DNA of 64,000 nucleotides from Pelomonas sp. Root405 (GTDB lineage Bacteria; Pseudomonadota; Gammaproteobacteria; Burkholderiales; Burkholderiaceae_C). A program made the position numbers and the translations under genes. The stretch is taken from NCBI RefSeq assembly GCF_001425165.1, contig NZ_LMDU01000011.1, positions 434,058-498,057 of the forward strand, in the 5' to 3' direction. A model generated the notes under the pieces. The model had not been told where the DNA came from, did not search any database, and saw only the letters and a program-made list of their open reading frames with translations. This document shows, one piece after another, positions 7,335 through 15,309 of the stretch (position 1 is the stretch's first letter; the number at the start of each line of letters is the position of its first letter).

Positions 7335-8980
7335 GCACGCCGCCGCACCACGCCGCCCTTGGCGGCGTAGCGGCCGTTCACCTGGGCATGGCTCGCGTCG
7401 CGCTCGGCCTCGATCAGCTCGCGCAGCGCCTGGGCATGGACAGGGCGCAAGCCGGCGTCCTGGCGCAAGACGAGTTCCGCGACCAGCGACCAGTCCGCTT
7501 CCAGCTCGGCCGACCAGATCTGCGCCCGCGGCGGCAACTCGGCCAGCAGCTGGTGCAAGGCGCCGAACGCAGTGTCTGCACTGACGAGGCCAGCAAGCTC
7601 CGGCCAGCGGCCGAGCAGCGGCGCGTCGACGCTCTGGGGCCGCCACAGCGCGCACAGCCACTGCGGCATATGGGTCTCGACCAGCGGCCCGCTCGGCGTC
7701 TGCACCACCTCGGTCGTCGCGCCCCTGACGCGGCGCGCCAGCGCCGTCCAGGCCAGCGGCTGCCAACGTGAAAGCAACCGGGGGTCGCGGTTGGCGCGCG
7801 GCGCGGTCTGGTGGAGGCTGCGAACGTCCAGCACCGGCGCCTCAAAGGCCACGGGATGCGCCACCTTGGGCAATTCGATGCTTTCGATGACGCCCTGCGG
7901 ATTCGGCGCGGCCGCCGGCGCAGCGACGTGGAAATCCAGCGCGGGCGGCTCGACGACCAGGGGTGGCGGTTCTACATTCGGCAGCCGAATGTCCTCGAGA
8001 ACCCGCCGAGCATCCGGCTCGGCGGGCGGCGGCGCCCGGAAGGCCAACGCCTCTGCCTCAGGTACCGGCAACTCAGCCACGCTGTCCTCATCCGGTCTCA
8101 CCAGCGCGGCGTCCGGCACTGCGGGCGATTCACCCGGCACGTCCAGCGCAGGCGCTTCGACAGTCGCGGGTGACGGCGGCACCCCCGCTGCCTCAATGGG
8201 ATCGGGCACGACCGGCACGTTTGGCATCTCCGGCCGTTCAGCCTCGGCAGCCGCGGCTGGCGATGGCTGATCAGGTGCCGCCAGGTCCTCCCCGACCGTC
8301 CACGCGGCAGGCTCGGGCAACGCGACCTCGGCGAACAAGGCCTCCACGATGACAGGCTGAGGATCGGGCTCGGTGGGCGCCGCCACCTCGACCTCCAGGA
8401 CCAGCGCCTCGGCGGTGGTCGGCAAGGGCGGCGCTTCAGCTGTTGCAAAGTCAGCCGGCACGGCTGGCCCAACCAACGGAGGATCCGGCTGCCCGGCGTG
8501 GTCGTCAAGGGATTGAGCGACTGGCGCCTCCACGACGAGCGCCTCGGCGGTGGTCGGCAACACGGCCGCTTCATCGAGCGCCCCAGCGTCGTCCATGGGC
8601 GGCACCGGTGCCTCGACGCGCGCCCGCGGCGGCGGCTTGTCGCAGAGCTCGATGTCCTCGACGTCGAGCATCTCGTAGCCACGCGCCTTCAGCCAAGCCT
8701 TCTTGGCACCGTCCGGCCGAGTGCCGGCTGAGCGCAGCGACTTGAGCTCCAGGTCCAGCGGCGCCGGCGTGGGCGGGCGCCAGCCGTCCAGCGCATGGAC
8801 GGAGTCGAATGCGGCTGCGCTGGGCGCGGTGACGGCAAGCGCGGCGTTGATCGCATCCAGGGCAGCATGGTCCACGGGACGTAGCGCATCGAGCTTGAGC
8901 TCAAGATCGAGGGGCGGTGGTGCAGGAACCCGCCAGCCGTCGAGCGCGCGCGTGGGGTCGAAATGATCGAGATCGGCCAT
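7331..8980 (-). CDS. Long Pro/Ala/Glu/Val-rich protein of unknown function
   Basis: This protein is about 549 aa if it starts at the ATG at 8980. ATGs at 8998, 9025 and 9031 are also in frame, but their codons (CGA, GCT, ACA) look non-coding and they would leave almost no room for the divergent promoter. It has two N-terminal copies of an ALDGWR.P.P.PLDLELK motif about 50 residues apart. A central stretch of roughly 300 residues is very rich in Pro, Ala, Glu and Val, with recurring LPTTAEALV and VEAPALDV-like units. A folded Trp-rich C-terminal part of about 150 aa includes RWQPLAWTALARRV and PQWLCALWRPQSV. There is no signal peptide and no recognised domain. It resembles a modular cytoplasmic protein with a disordered linker. 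Confidence 0.75.
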   Translation of the reverse strand: MADLDHFDPTRALDGWRVPAPPPLDLELKLDALRPVDHAALDAINAALAVTAPSAAAFDSVHALDGWRPPTPAPLDLELKSLRSAGTRPDGAKKAWLKARGYEMLDVEDIELCDKPPPRARVEAPVPPMDDAGALDEAAVLPTTAEALVVEAPVAQSLDDHAGQPDPPLVGPAVPADFATAEAPPLPTTAEALVLEVEVAAPTEPDPQPVIVEALFAEVALPEPAAWTVGEDLAAPDQPSPAAAAEAERPEMPNVPVVPDPIEAAGVPPSPATVEAPALDVPGESPAVPDAALVRPDEDSVAELPVPEAEALAFRAPPPAEPDARRVLEDIRLPNVEPPPLVVEPPALDFHVAAPAAAPNPQGVIESIELPKVAHPVAFEAPVLDVRSLHQTAPRANRDPRLLSRWQPLAWTALARRVRGATTEVVQTPSGPLVETHMPQWLCALWRPQSVDAPLLGRWPELAGLVSADTAFGALHQLLAELPPRAQIWSAELEADWSLVAELVLRQDAGLRPVHAQALRELIEAERDASHAQVNGRYAAKGGVVRRRA

Positions 8981-9040
8981 GGCTTGCAAGCGGGGCATTG
9001 TGACGACGTAAGCTCGCACATCCATCGTCATAGACACGTC

Positions 9041-10693
9041 ATGTTGCATACCCGCCGTTGCCTGTTGAGCGTGGCCCTGGCCAGCGCCCTGTCCGCCTGC
9101 ACCACCACCGGCGCACCGCCCGCCGCGGTGCCGCAGCGCCCAAAGCTGCTTGTCCTGATGGTCGTCGACGGCCTGCCGATGCGCCAAGTCACCGGCTACC
9201 GGTACCAGCTCGCGCCCGATGGCCTCGCCCGCTTCCTGGACCGCGGCCGCTGGTTTGCGGATGCGCACTACGGCCACGGCCACACCGTCACCGCAGCTGG
9301 CCACGCGGTCATGCTCAGCGGCGCCCATCCGCAGCGCAGCGGCATCATCAGCAACGAATGGCGCAACCCCGTCACCGGCGAGCCGGTCTACAACACCGGC
9401 GACACGGCCCACACCTACCTCGACAACCCCACCGCGCCGCTGTCCGGCACCAGCCCGCGCAATCTCAAGGTGGAAACGCTGGGAGACGTATTGCGCACCC
9501 GCGCGCCCGAGTCCAAGGTCATCGCCATCTCCGGCAAGGACCGTGGCGCCATCCTGCCGGCCGGGCACCTGGGCACCGCTTACATGTACATGGGCGAGTC
9601 CGGCAGCTTCTCGTCCAGCACCTACTACATGGCGGCGCTACCGCAATGGGTCAAGGATTTCAACGCGGCCAAGCCTGCCGACGCCTTCTTCAAGAAGACC
9701 TGGGCGCCGCTGCTGCCGGAGACCGCCTATGCGCGCTCCGTCCCGGACGGCCAGCCGTGGCAAGTGGCCAGCGGCAACGGCAACAGGCTGCCCGCCGTCA
9801 TCGGCGACAAGATGGACAGCCCCGGCCCGCGTTTCTATGGCGGCCTGCTGGCCACGCCGTTTGGTGACGAGCTGACGCTGGCCTTCGCGCGCGCCGCCGT
9901 GACGAACGAGAAGCTCGGTCAACGTGGCCCGCAGGACATCCTGTCGGTCAGCTTGTCCAGCCATGACTACATCAACCACGCCTTCGGCCCCGAGTCGCGG
10001 CTGTCACACGATCATGTGCTGCATCTGGACCGCCACTTGCAGGGGTTCTTCCAGTTTCTTGACAAGCAAGTTGGCGCGGGCAATTACGTGCTCGCGCTGA
10101 CGTCCGACCACGGCTTCAGCGACACGCCGGAATGGGCCGCCAGCCAGGGCCGCGACGCCGGGCGCTTCAACAGCGGGCCATCGCTGGCGGCGATCAATGC
10201 GGCGCTGACGGCAAAGTTCGGCGTCGAAAAGCTGGCTCGCAACTTCTCGGCGGCTGGCCTGCTGCTCGATGATCGGCTCGCCGCCGAGCGTGGCCTGAAC
10301 TTCGCCGACGTGCAGGACGCCGCACGCGAGGAACTGCTGAAGCTGCCCGGCGTGGCGACGGTCTTCACGCGCGAGCAGTTGCTGGGCGCCGACACGGCGA
10401 CGCCGTATCTGGACGCGATGCGCAAGTCATTCGACCCGATGCGCGCCGCCCAGTTGCAGGTCGTGTTGAGGCCCAACTGGATCGTCAGCTACCGCCCGGG
10501 CGGCAGCACGCACGGCAGCCCCTACGACTACGACACCCACGTGCCGCTGATGTTCTGGGGCCCGGGCTTTGTCGGCCAGGGCGAAGTCAAGGCGCGCGCC
10601 GAAGTGGCCGACCTGGCGCCGACGCTGGCCGCCCTCGCTGGCCTCCCGGTGCCGGCCCAGTCGCAGGGCCGCAACCTCGGGCTCAAACCCTAG
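9041..10693 (+). CDS. Alkaline-phosphatase-superfamily lipoprotein (PafA-like)
   Basis: This 550-aa exported phosphomonoesterase/phosphodiesterase-type enzyme starts at the ATG at 9041, where a lipoprotein signal opens (LLSVALASALSACTTT, lipobox LSAC). The nucleotide-pyrophosphatase/PafA fold shows as LVLMVVDGLPM (first metal Asp), GHGHTVTAAGHAVMLSGAHP (nucleophile Thr region), SHDYINHAFGPES, LTSDHGF (metal Asp-His) and THGSPYDYDTHVPLMFWG (late metal His). It is divergent from the Pro-rich gene and overlaps the convergent PAS gene by 11 bases. Its role in phosphate scavenging from organic phosphates is inferred from the family. Confidence 0.9.
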   Translation: MLHTRRCLLSVALASALSACTTTGAPPAAVPQRPKLLVLMVVDGLPMRQVTGYRYQLAPDGLARFLDRGRWFADAHYGHGHTVTAAGHAVMLSGAHPQRSGIISNEWRNPVTGEPVYNTGDTAHTYLDNPTAPLSGTSPRNLKVETLGDVLRTRAPESKVIAISGKDRGAILPAGHLGTAYMYMGESGSFSSSTYYMAALPQWVKDFNAAKPADAFFKKTWAPLLPETAYARSVPDGQPWQVASGNGNRLPAVIGDKMDSPGPRFYGGLLATPFGDELTLAFARAAVTNEKLGQRGPQDILSVSLSSHDYINHAFGPESRLSHDHVLHLDRHLQGFFQFLDKQVGAGNYVLALTSDHGFSDTPEWAASQGRDAGRFNSGPSLAAINAALTAKFGVEKLARNFSAAGLLLDDRLAAERGLNFADVQDAAREELLKLPGVATVFTREQLLGADTATPYLDAMRKSFDPMRAAQLQVVLRPNWIVSYRPGGSTHGSPYDYDTHVPLMFWGPGFVGQGEVKARAEVADLAPTLAALAGLPVPAQSQGRNLGLKP

Positions 10694-11324
10694 CCAGCAG
10701 GGCTGCGGCCGACTCGCCCCAGACGGCCTCGGTCAAGCCGGTCGCACCCAGCCGGCCGCCCAGCGCCGCGGCCTGAGCGGGGCCCGTGGACGGCAGCATG
10801 ACGAGCAGCCGGCCGTCCTGCAGCCGCAAGCAGCCGTCTTCGCCGCGGATGCGGGTCAGCAGTTCGGCGGGGTCGGCGTCCGCAGGCAGCGTCGCGATGG
10901 ACAGGGGCCAGGCGCGCGGGTCGGCCAGCAGCGCCTGCAGCAATTCGGTGCCCGCCTGAGTGGCCAGCAACTGGCCCGACAGCGGCCTCGGCCGGGCCAG
11001 CGCGCTGATATCCACGCCGGTCAGCGCGAGGCCACCGGCCGGCATGCGCTGCTCGACCCACCACAGCCGCCGGCCGTCCCGCCACGCCTGCTCGTAGCCA
11101 CGCTGCGCCATACGGCTGCGCCGCTCGGGCGCCTCGACCGGGCCGACGCCGGCCAGCAGCGCGGCCTCGACCATCTCGCTCCAGGCGGGCGTCGCGTCAT
11201 CGGCCAGCTGCCAGGCCGCGCGATAGGCCGGGTTGGCCCGCAGCAGGCGATCGTCGGCGTCGAACAGGGCCAGCAACAAGGGGCCATCGGCCAGCGTCTG
11301 CCACCAGAGGTCGTCTTGGTTCAC
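10683..11324 (-). CDS. PAS-domain protein with a degenerate GGDEF-like C-terminus
   Basis: This 213-aa protein starts at the GTG at 11324, the only start that avoids overlap with the upstream gene. Residues ~10-100 look like a PAS fold (LALFDADDRLLRANPAYRAAW then WVEQRMPAGGLALTGVDIS), as found in front of diguanylate cyclases. The C-terminal part, LLTRIRGEDGCLRLQDGRLLVMLPS, resembles the core of a GGDEF domain in which the GG(D/E)EF signature is lost. It is therefore likely a sensory or regulatory protein without cyclase activity. Assignment of the C-terminal part is tentative. Confidence 0.65.
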   Translation of the reverse strand: MNQDDLWWQTLADGPLLLALFDADDRLLRANPAYRAAWQLADDATPAWSEMVEAALLAGVGPVEAPERRSRMAQRGYEQAWRDGRRLWWVEQRMPAGGLALTGVDISALARPRPLSGQLLATQAGTELLQALLADPRAWPLSIATLPADADPAELLTRIRGEDGCLRLQDGRLLVMLPSTGPAQAAALGGRLGATGLTEAVWGESAAALLARV

Positions 11325-11346
11325 GGCCCCATTCTGGGCCGCGGCA

Positions 11347-12144
11347 TCAGCGGCGGTGGATCTCGCCCGAACCGCTGACGCTTTGGCGCAACTGCGGCCG
11401 TCCGGCATAGGTGACGTCACCGGAGCCGCTCAGCTGGACGTCCAGCTGTTCCGTCACACCCAGCGAAACATCGCCCGAGCCGTTGATGCCCACCTTGGCG
11501 GCACGGCCGGCCAGCGACCGTGCGTCGACATCCCCCGAGCCGCTGACCGTCCAGCTCTGCTGGTCGGCCCGGCCGGCCAGGCGCACATCGCCGGAACCGT
11601 TGATGCTGACGGTCAATTCCTTCAACTCGACAAGGCCGAACTGCACGTCGCCCGAGCCGACGACGTTCAGGCTGAGGCTGTCGGCCTTGAAATGCTCGGC
11701 CGCCAGATCGCCCGAACCACTGATGGAGATGGACTGCAAGGCGCGGGCGTCGATGCGCACCGTCGGCACTGCGCGGGTCGTGAAGCCGGTATCGCGTTTC
11801 AGGCGCACCACCAGGGCATCACCTTCGACGACGGTCTCGATCAACGGCTGGATGTTGTCGTCAGCGACAACGGTGGCCAGATCGCTGCTGCCCTGGGTCA
11901 GCACGACGTCAACGGGGCCATCGATGCGCAACTTGCTGAACGCGGCCAGCGTGCGCTGCTTCTCGACCTTGACCCCGGAACCTCGCACGCGGTTCTTGCC
12001 GCTGCCGTAGTCGATAGGCCCACTGAAACTCGCCGTCCAGCCATCCCCTTCCTTCTTGATGCGCAAGCGCCAGTCGTTGTCGCCCGCGAGGGCGGCGCCT
12101 GTGGCAAGGGCAGTGGCAAGGGTCAAAAGGACAAGGCGCTTCAT
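11347..12144 (-). CDS. GIN-domain (DUF2807) exported protein
   Basis: This is a 265-aa protein with a clear Sec signal (MKRLVLLTLATALATGAALA). The body is a right-handed beta-helix of the head-GIN/DUF2807 type. SGSGD or GSGDV recurs about every 20-25 residues (SISGSGDLAA, VVGSGDVQF, INGSGDVRL, VSGSGDVDA, INGSGDVSL, LSGSGDVTY), ending in VSGSGEIHRR. Such proteins are periplasmic or surface-exposed; the function is not known. It is transcribed just ahead of the PAS gene, with 22 bases between them. Confidence 0.92.
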   Translation of the reverse strand: MKRLVLLTLATALATGAALAGDNDWRLRIKKEGDGWTASFSGPIDYGSGKNRVRGSGVKVEKQRTLAAFSKLRIDGPVDVVLTQGSSDLATVVADDNIQPLIETVVEGDALVVRLKRDTGFTTRAVPTVRIDARALQSISISGSGDLAAEHFKADSLSLNVVGSGDVQFGLVELKELTVSINGSGDVRLAGRADQQSWTVSGSGDVDARSLAGRAAKVGINGSGDVSLGVTEQLDVQLSGSGDVTYAGRPQLRQSVSGSGEIHRR

Positions 12145-12268
12145 GCGGAACTCCGGTGCGGCAACGGGTCGGCAGTGTGTTCAGGCATACCCGGTTGCGC
12201 TCCTCACATCCGACAGACTGCAATTCGGCGGTCATGGGCCGTAGGATGGGTCGACAACAGGAGACGCC

Positions 12269-13144
12269 ATGAAGTGGGAAGGCCAGCGTGAAAGTGAAAA
12301 CGTCGAGGACGCCCGGGGCAGCGGTGGGGGGCGCGGCCGGGGGCTGCCCATCGGTGGCCGCGGTCTGGGGGTCGGGGGCATCGTCGTCGCGCTGCTCGCC
12401 TCCTGGGCGCTGGGCATCAACCCACTGACCGTGCTGGGCCTGCTGGACGGCGGCGGAGGCGGCGCGCCGGTCCAGGCGCCAGCCGACGACTCGCACGCCC
12501 AGGACCCGGGCTACCGCTTCGTCAAGGTCGTTCTCGCCGACACCGAGGACGTCTGGGGCGCCTACTTCCAGCGCAGCGGCCAGCAATACGCGATGCCCAA
12601 GCTGCGCGTGTTCCGCGGCAGCGAACCCACCGCCTGCGGCACCGGCGAGGCAGCGATGGGGCCCTTCTACTGCCCGGCCGACCGCAAGGTCTATATCGAC
12701 CTGAGCTTTTACGACACGCTGCGCGAACGCCTTGGCGCGCCCGGTGATTTCGCCCAGGCCTATGTCATCGCCCACGAGGTCGGCCACCATCTGCAGAACC
12801 TGATGGGCACCACCCAGAAGCTTGATCAGGCGCGCGGCAGGGTCTCCGAGCGGGAGATGAATGCCATGAGCGTCAAGCTTGAGCTGCAGGCTGACTGCTT
12901 TGCCGGTGTCTGGGCCGGTCTGTCGCAGCGCAGCAAAGGTTGGCTGGAACAGGGGGACATCGAGGAGGCCATGAATGCCGCGTCCCAGATTGGTGACGAC
13001 ACGCTGCAAAAGCGCTCTCAAGGCAGCGTCGTGCCCGAAAGCTTCACCCATGGCAGCAGTGCCCAGCGTGTGCGCTGGTTCAAGCGGGGATTGGAAGCCG
13101 GTGATTTGAAGGTATGTGACACGTTTTCGTCAGCCAGCCTTTAA
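12269..13144 (+). CDS. YpfJ-type neutral zinc metallopeptidase
   Basis: This 291-aa protein is a membrane-anchored putative zinc protease. A Gly/Arg-rich N-terminus precedes one transmembrane helix (residues ~34-58). The zinc site HEVGHH is at 169-174, with a downstream ELQADCFAGVWA helix that supplies the third ligand, both diagnostic of the YpfJ family (PF04228). It has a strong Shine-Dalgarno (AGGAGA) 6 bases before the ATG. The substrate is unknown. The next gene, 176 bases downstream on the same strand, starts the HprK-related cassette; the gap suggests separate transcription. Confidence 0.93.
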   Translation: MKWEGQRESENVEDARGSGGGRGRGLPIGGRGLGVGGIVVALLASWALGINPLTVLGLLDGGGGGAPVQAPADDSHAQDPGYRFVKVVLADTEDVWGAYFQRSGQQYAMPKLRVFRGSEPTACGTGEAAMGPFYCPADRKVYIDLSFYDTLRERLGAPGDFAQAYVIAHEVGHHLQNLMGTTQKLDQARGRVSEREMNAMSVKLELQADCFAGVWAGLSQRSKGWLEQGDIEEAMNAASQIGDDTLQKRSQGSVVPESFTHGSSAQRVRWFKRGLEAGDLKVCDTFSSASL

Positions 13145-13320
13145 GTCCCTGATTCGAGCCCACCCAATCAAGGGGGCGCCAGATGACCCTCAAAAGGCTT
13201 TGTGTGAAACACTTCCGTCCAAACCGCCGAGCCCTCCACTAGCATCGGCACGCTCTGAAGTCCAGAGCTAGTTGCGCCCGAGTTGGCGTAACCCATAAAC
13301 GGATAAAAGAGGCCACTGTC

Positions 13321-14064
13321 ATGAGCGAACGCCAAATCAACGACCCCCAGTCGACGCCACCGGCGGCGGCCTCCGTCGACGCGTCCGCCAGCCGTTCGGG
13401 CCGCGGCAAGATCAACACCTCGCGCCGGCATTTCGCCAAGTCGGGCGCTGCTGCACCGGTGGTGCTCGGCAGCCTGCTGAGCAAGCCGGCGCTGGCGCTG
13501 CAGCCCTACAACTGCACCATCTCCGGCCAGATGTCTGGCAATACTTCGCCCCGACCGGGCGCGGTGAACTGCAAGGCCATCGGCCGCTCACCGGGCTACT
13601 GGAAGACGAACGGGACGTGGCCTACCGGTACGTTGAAAGGCAATTCCCCGACCTCCGGTTGCAGTTTCAGCGGCAGCAAGGGCACCAACTTCAACGGCTT
13701 CAGCAGTGGCGGCGCCACGCTGATGGATGCCTTCCGATACAAGAGCGAAAACTCCGCCTGCAACTGCTACGGCCTGCGCGATTCACCTTTCGCGAACTGC
13801 GCCAGTACCAACAAGGCATCCATGCTGCAGGTGCTGAACACGCCGGGCGGCCTGAATGACACGATGATCTATGCCCTCGGCCGGGCAACGGTCGCGACCA
13901 TCCTGAATTCGATCGCTTTCGCGCCGGACTACCCCGTCACGACGGCGCAAGCCATCAAGATGTTCAACGCCGTCGCCCCCTTGAACGGCAAGTACCAGGT
14001 CAACGCCACCGTTTCGTGGGACGCGAACCAGGTGCTGACCTACTTCCAGAGCTTGTACTCCTGA
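13321..14064 (+). CDS. Tat-exported six-cysteine SPGYWK protein, candidate substrate of the downstream kinase cassette
   Basis: This 247-aa protein has a 32-residue polar N-terminus and then a twin-arginine signal (SRRHFAK, 34-40). A hydrophobic stretch follows, with an ALA cleavage site near residue 59. The mature part carries the motif SPGYWKT (90-96), is rich in Gly, Ser, Asn and Thr, and has six cysteines (65, 84, 114, 147, 149, 160) that could form three disulfides. The C-terminal ~75 residues look helical and folded. I recognise the SPGYWK motif as recurring in exported proteins but know no function. The gene is followed by a strong hairpin and then by PqqD-like, HprK-related and nucleotidyltransferase genes. 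By analogy with peptide-modification clusters it is inferred to be the target of that machinery. Confidence 0.8.
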   Translation: MSERQINDPQSTPPAAASVDASASRSGRGKINTSRRHFAKSGAAAPVVLGSLLSKPALALQPYNCTISGQMSGNTSPRPGAVNCKAIGRSPGYWKTNGTWPTGTLKGNSPTSGCSFSGSKGTNFNGFSSGGATLMDAFRYKSENSACNCYGLRDSPFANCASTNKASMLQVLNTPGGLNDTMIYALGRATVATILNSIAFAPDYPVTTAQAIKMFNAVAPLNGKYQVNATVSWDANQVLTYFQSLYS

Positions 14065-14086
14065 GCCCCGGCGGCGTTGATGTGAC

Positions 14087-14116
14087 ACTTCGGGCGTCCT
14101 CAGCGACGCCCGAAGT
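14087..14116 (+). terminator. Strong hairpin after the SPGYWK gene (partial terminator or processing site)
   Basis: ACTTCGGGCGTC and GACGCCCGAAGT form a perfect 12-bp stem around CTCAGC, 22 bases after the SPGYWK stop and 18 bases before the PqqD-like start. Only CATTTC follows, a weak T tract, so read-through is likely. Such a hairpin would let the exported protein be made in excess of the modifying enzymes. Confidence 0.65.
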
Positions 14117-14134
14117 CATTTCAGACCCTGCCCC

Positions 14135-14410
14135 GTGACGCCTGCCGCCCCCGCCACACCCCTCGGATGGACGCTCACCTACGGCGCGGATCTGTCGATC
14201 CGGGTCTGGGGCGATGACTGTCTCGTGCACCATGCGCTGTCCAATGACACGCATCGACTGGCGGCCTGGCTGGTGCCGGCACTTGAACGCCTGGCCGAGC
14301 AGCCGCCCGCATCGCTGGATGAACTGGCGACGTTGATGGACGCCGACCTTGAGACCGCTGCCGATGCGCTCCAGCAGCTCCAGCGGTTGTCGCTGGTGCA
14401 GCCATGCTGA
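14135..14410 (+). CDS. PqqD-like peptide chaperone of an HprK-related (HPr-rel-A) system
   Basis: This 91-aa protein starts at GTG 14135. Its fold pattern matches PqqD/RiPP-recognition elements: beta strands in the first 35 residues (WTLTYGADLSIRVWGDDCLVHH), then helices with LDELATLMDADLETAADALQQLQRLSLV, a winged-helix-like end. It overlaps the kinase gene by 7 bases. PqqD-like proteins hold a leader peptide for a partner enzyme. In NCBI family naming, small proteins in this position next to HprK-related kinase A are called HPr-rel-A system PqqD family peptide chaperones. Assignment rests on size, pattern and neighbourhood. Confidence 0.72.
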   Translation: MTPAAPATPLGWTLTYGADLSIRVWGDDCLVHHALSNDTHRLAAWLVPALERLAEQPPASLDELATLMDADLETAADALQQLQRLSLVQPC

Positions 14411-15309
14411 CGGTCGGTCGCCTCTCTCCCGATGAGCTGGGGCAGCGCCTGCGTGAGGGGCTGACGCTGCGGACAGGCCCCTTCGCCTACCGCATCCGCA
14501 GCCGCTGCCGGCCCGTTGCCGCCGGCCTCGCCAAGCTGTACGCCGATTTCGAAGTCGAGCCCGAGGGCAGGCTCGCTGACTTCCATGTGCATGTGCAGCC
14601 GGTGGCCGGCCTGCGGCGCTGGCTGGGTGCGCAGGTTGAGTTCCGCCTGGATGAGCACAGCCCCTTCCTGCCCCTGCCGGCCGAGCACGCCTTTGCCCTG
14701 CTGGAATGGGGCATGAACTGGTGCCTCGCCAGCCAGGCCAATCACTACCTGCTCTTCCACGCGGCGGTGCTCGAAAGAAACGGCCAGTGCCTGGTCATGC
14801 CGGGTGACCCCGGCGCGGGCAAGAGCACGCTGACGGCCGCGCTGATGCTGTCGGGCTGGCGCCTGCTGTCCGACGAGATGGCGATGGTCGACCGGGACAA
14901 CGGGCTGGTCACGCCGCTGGCCCGTCCGGTCAGCCTGAAGAACCAGTCCATTGACGTGATCCGCGGCTTTGCGCCGCAGGCCGTGCTCGGCGATGCCGCC
15001 TGCGACACCCACAAGGGCACGGTGTCCCACTTGCGCGCATCCGCTGCCAGCGTGGCCAGCCGCGTGCAGCAGGCCCGACCGACCCAGCTCATCTTCCCGC
15101 GCTGGCGCTCCGGTGCAGCGACCCAGCTGACGCCCGTGCCCAAGGCCGAGGCTTTCGAGCGCCTGGCCGGGCATGCGTTCAACTACAGCCTGCTCGGACG
15201 CCTGGGGTTTGAGCTGACGGCCGCGCTGATCGATGCCTGCGGCTGTTCCGATTTCGTCTATTCCGACCTGACCGACGGCCTGGCGGCCCTTGACGGGCTG
15301 AACTCATGA
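14404..15309 (+). CDS. HprK-related kinase A
   Basis: This 301-aa protein is related to HPr kinase/phosphorylase. The P-loop is GDPGAGKST (134-142), preceded by FHAAVLERNGQCLVMP and followed by LLSDEMAMVD (154-163), the acidic catalytic/metal segment of this fold. The N-terminal ~110 residues replace the normal HprK N-domain. No HPr or PTS gene is nearby, so the target is probably not HPr. Related HprK-like kinases phosphorylate RiPP peptides in lasso-peptide clusters, which supports a peptide or protein substrate here. It overlaps the nucleotidyltransferase gene by 4 bases (ATGA). Confidence 0.88.
   Translation: MLTVGRLSPDELGQRLREGLTLRTGPFAYRIRSRCRPVAAGLAKLYADFEVEPEGRLADFHVHVQPVAGLRRWLGAQVEFRLDEHSPFLPLPAEHAFALLEWGMNWCLASQANHYLLFHAAVLERNGQCLVMPGDPGAGKSTLTAALMLSGWRLLSDEMAMVDRDNGLVTPLARPVSLKNQSIDVIRGFAPQAVLGDAACDTHKGTVSHLRASAASVASRVQQARPTQLIFPRWRSGAATQLTPVPKAEAFERLAGHAFNYSLLGRLGFELTAALIDACGCSDFVYSDLTDGLAALDGLNS

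Noticed and set aside
9025-9568. Upstream extension of the Pro-rich gene beyond 9031
   Set aside because: It would overlap the phosphatase signal peptide region on the other strand, and its translation is of shadow type (Gly/Ala/Val/Arg-rich without pattern).
13147-13180. tRNA-like T-arm motif (GATTCGAGCC near 13151)
   Set aside because: No acceptor, D or anticodon arm can be built upstream, where the zinc protease coding sequence continues to 13144. Taken as chance.
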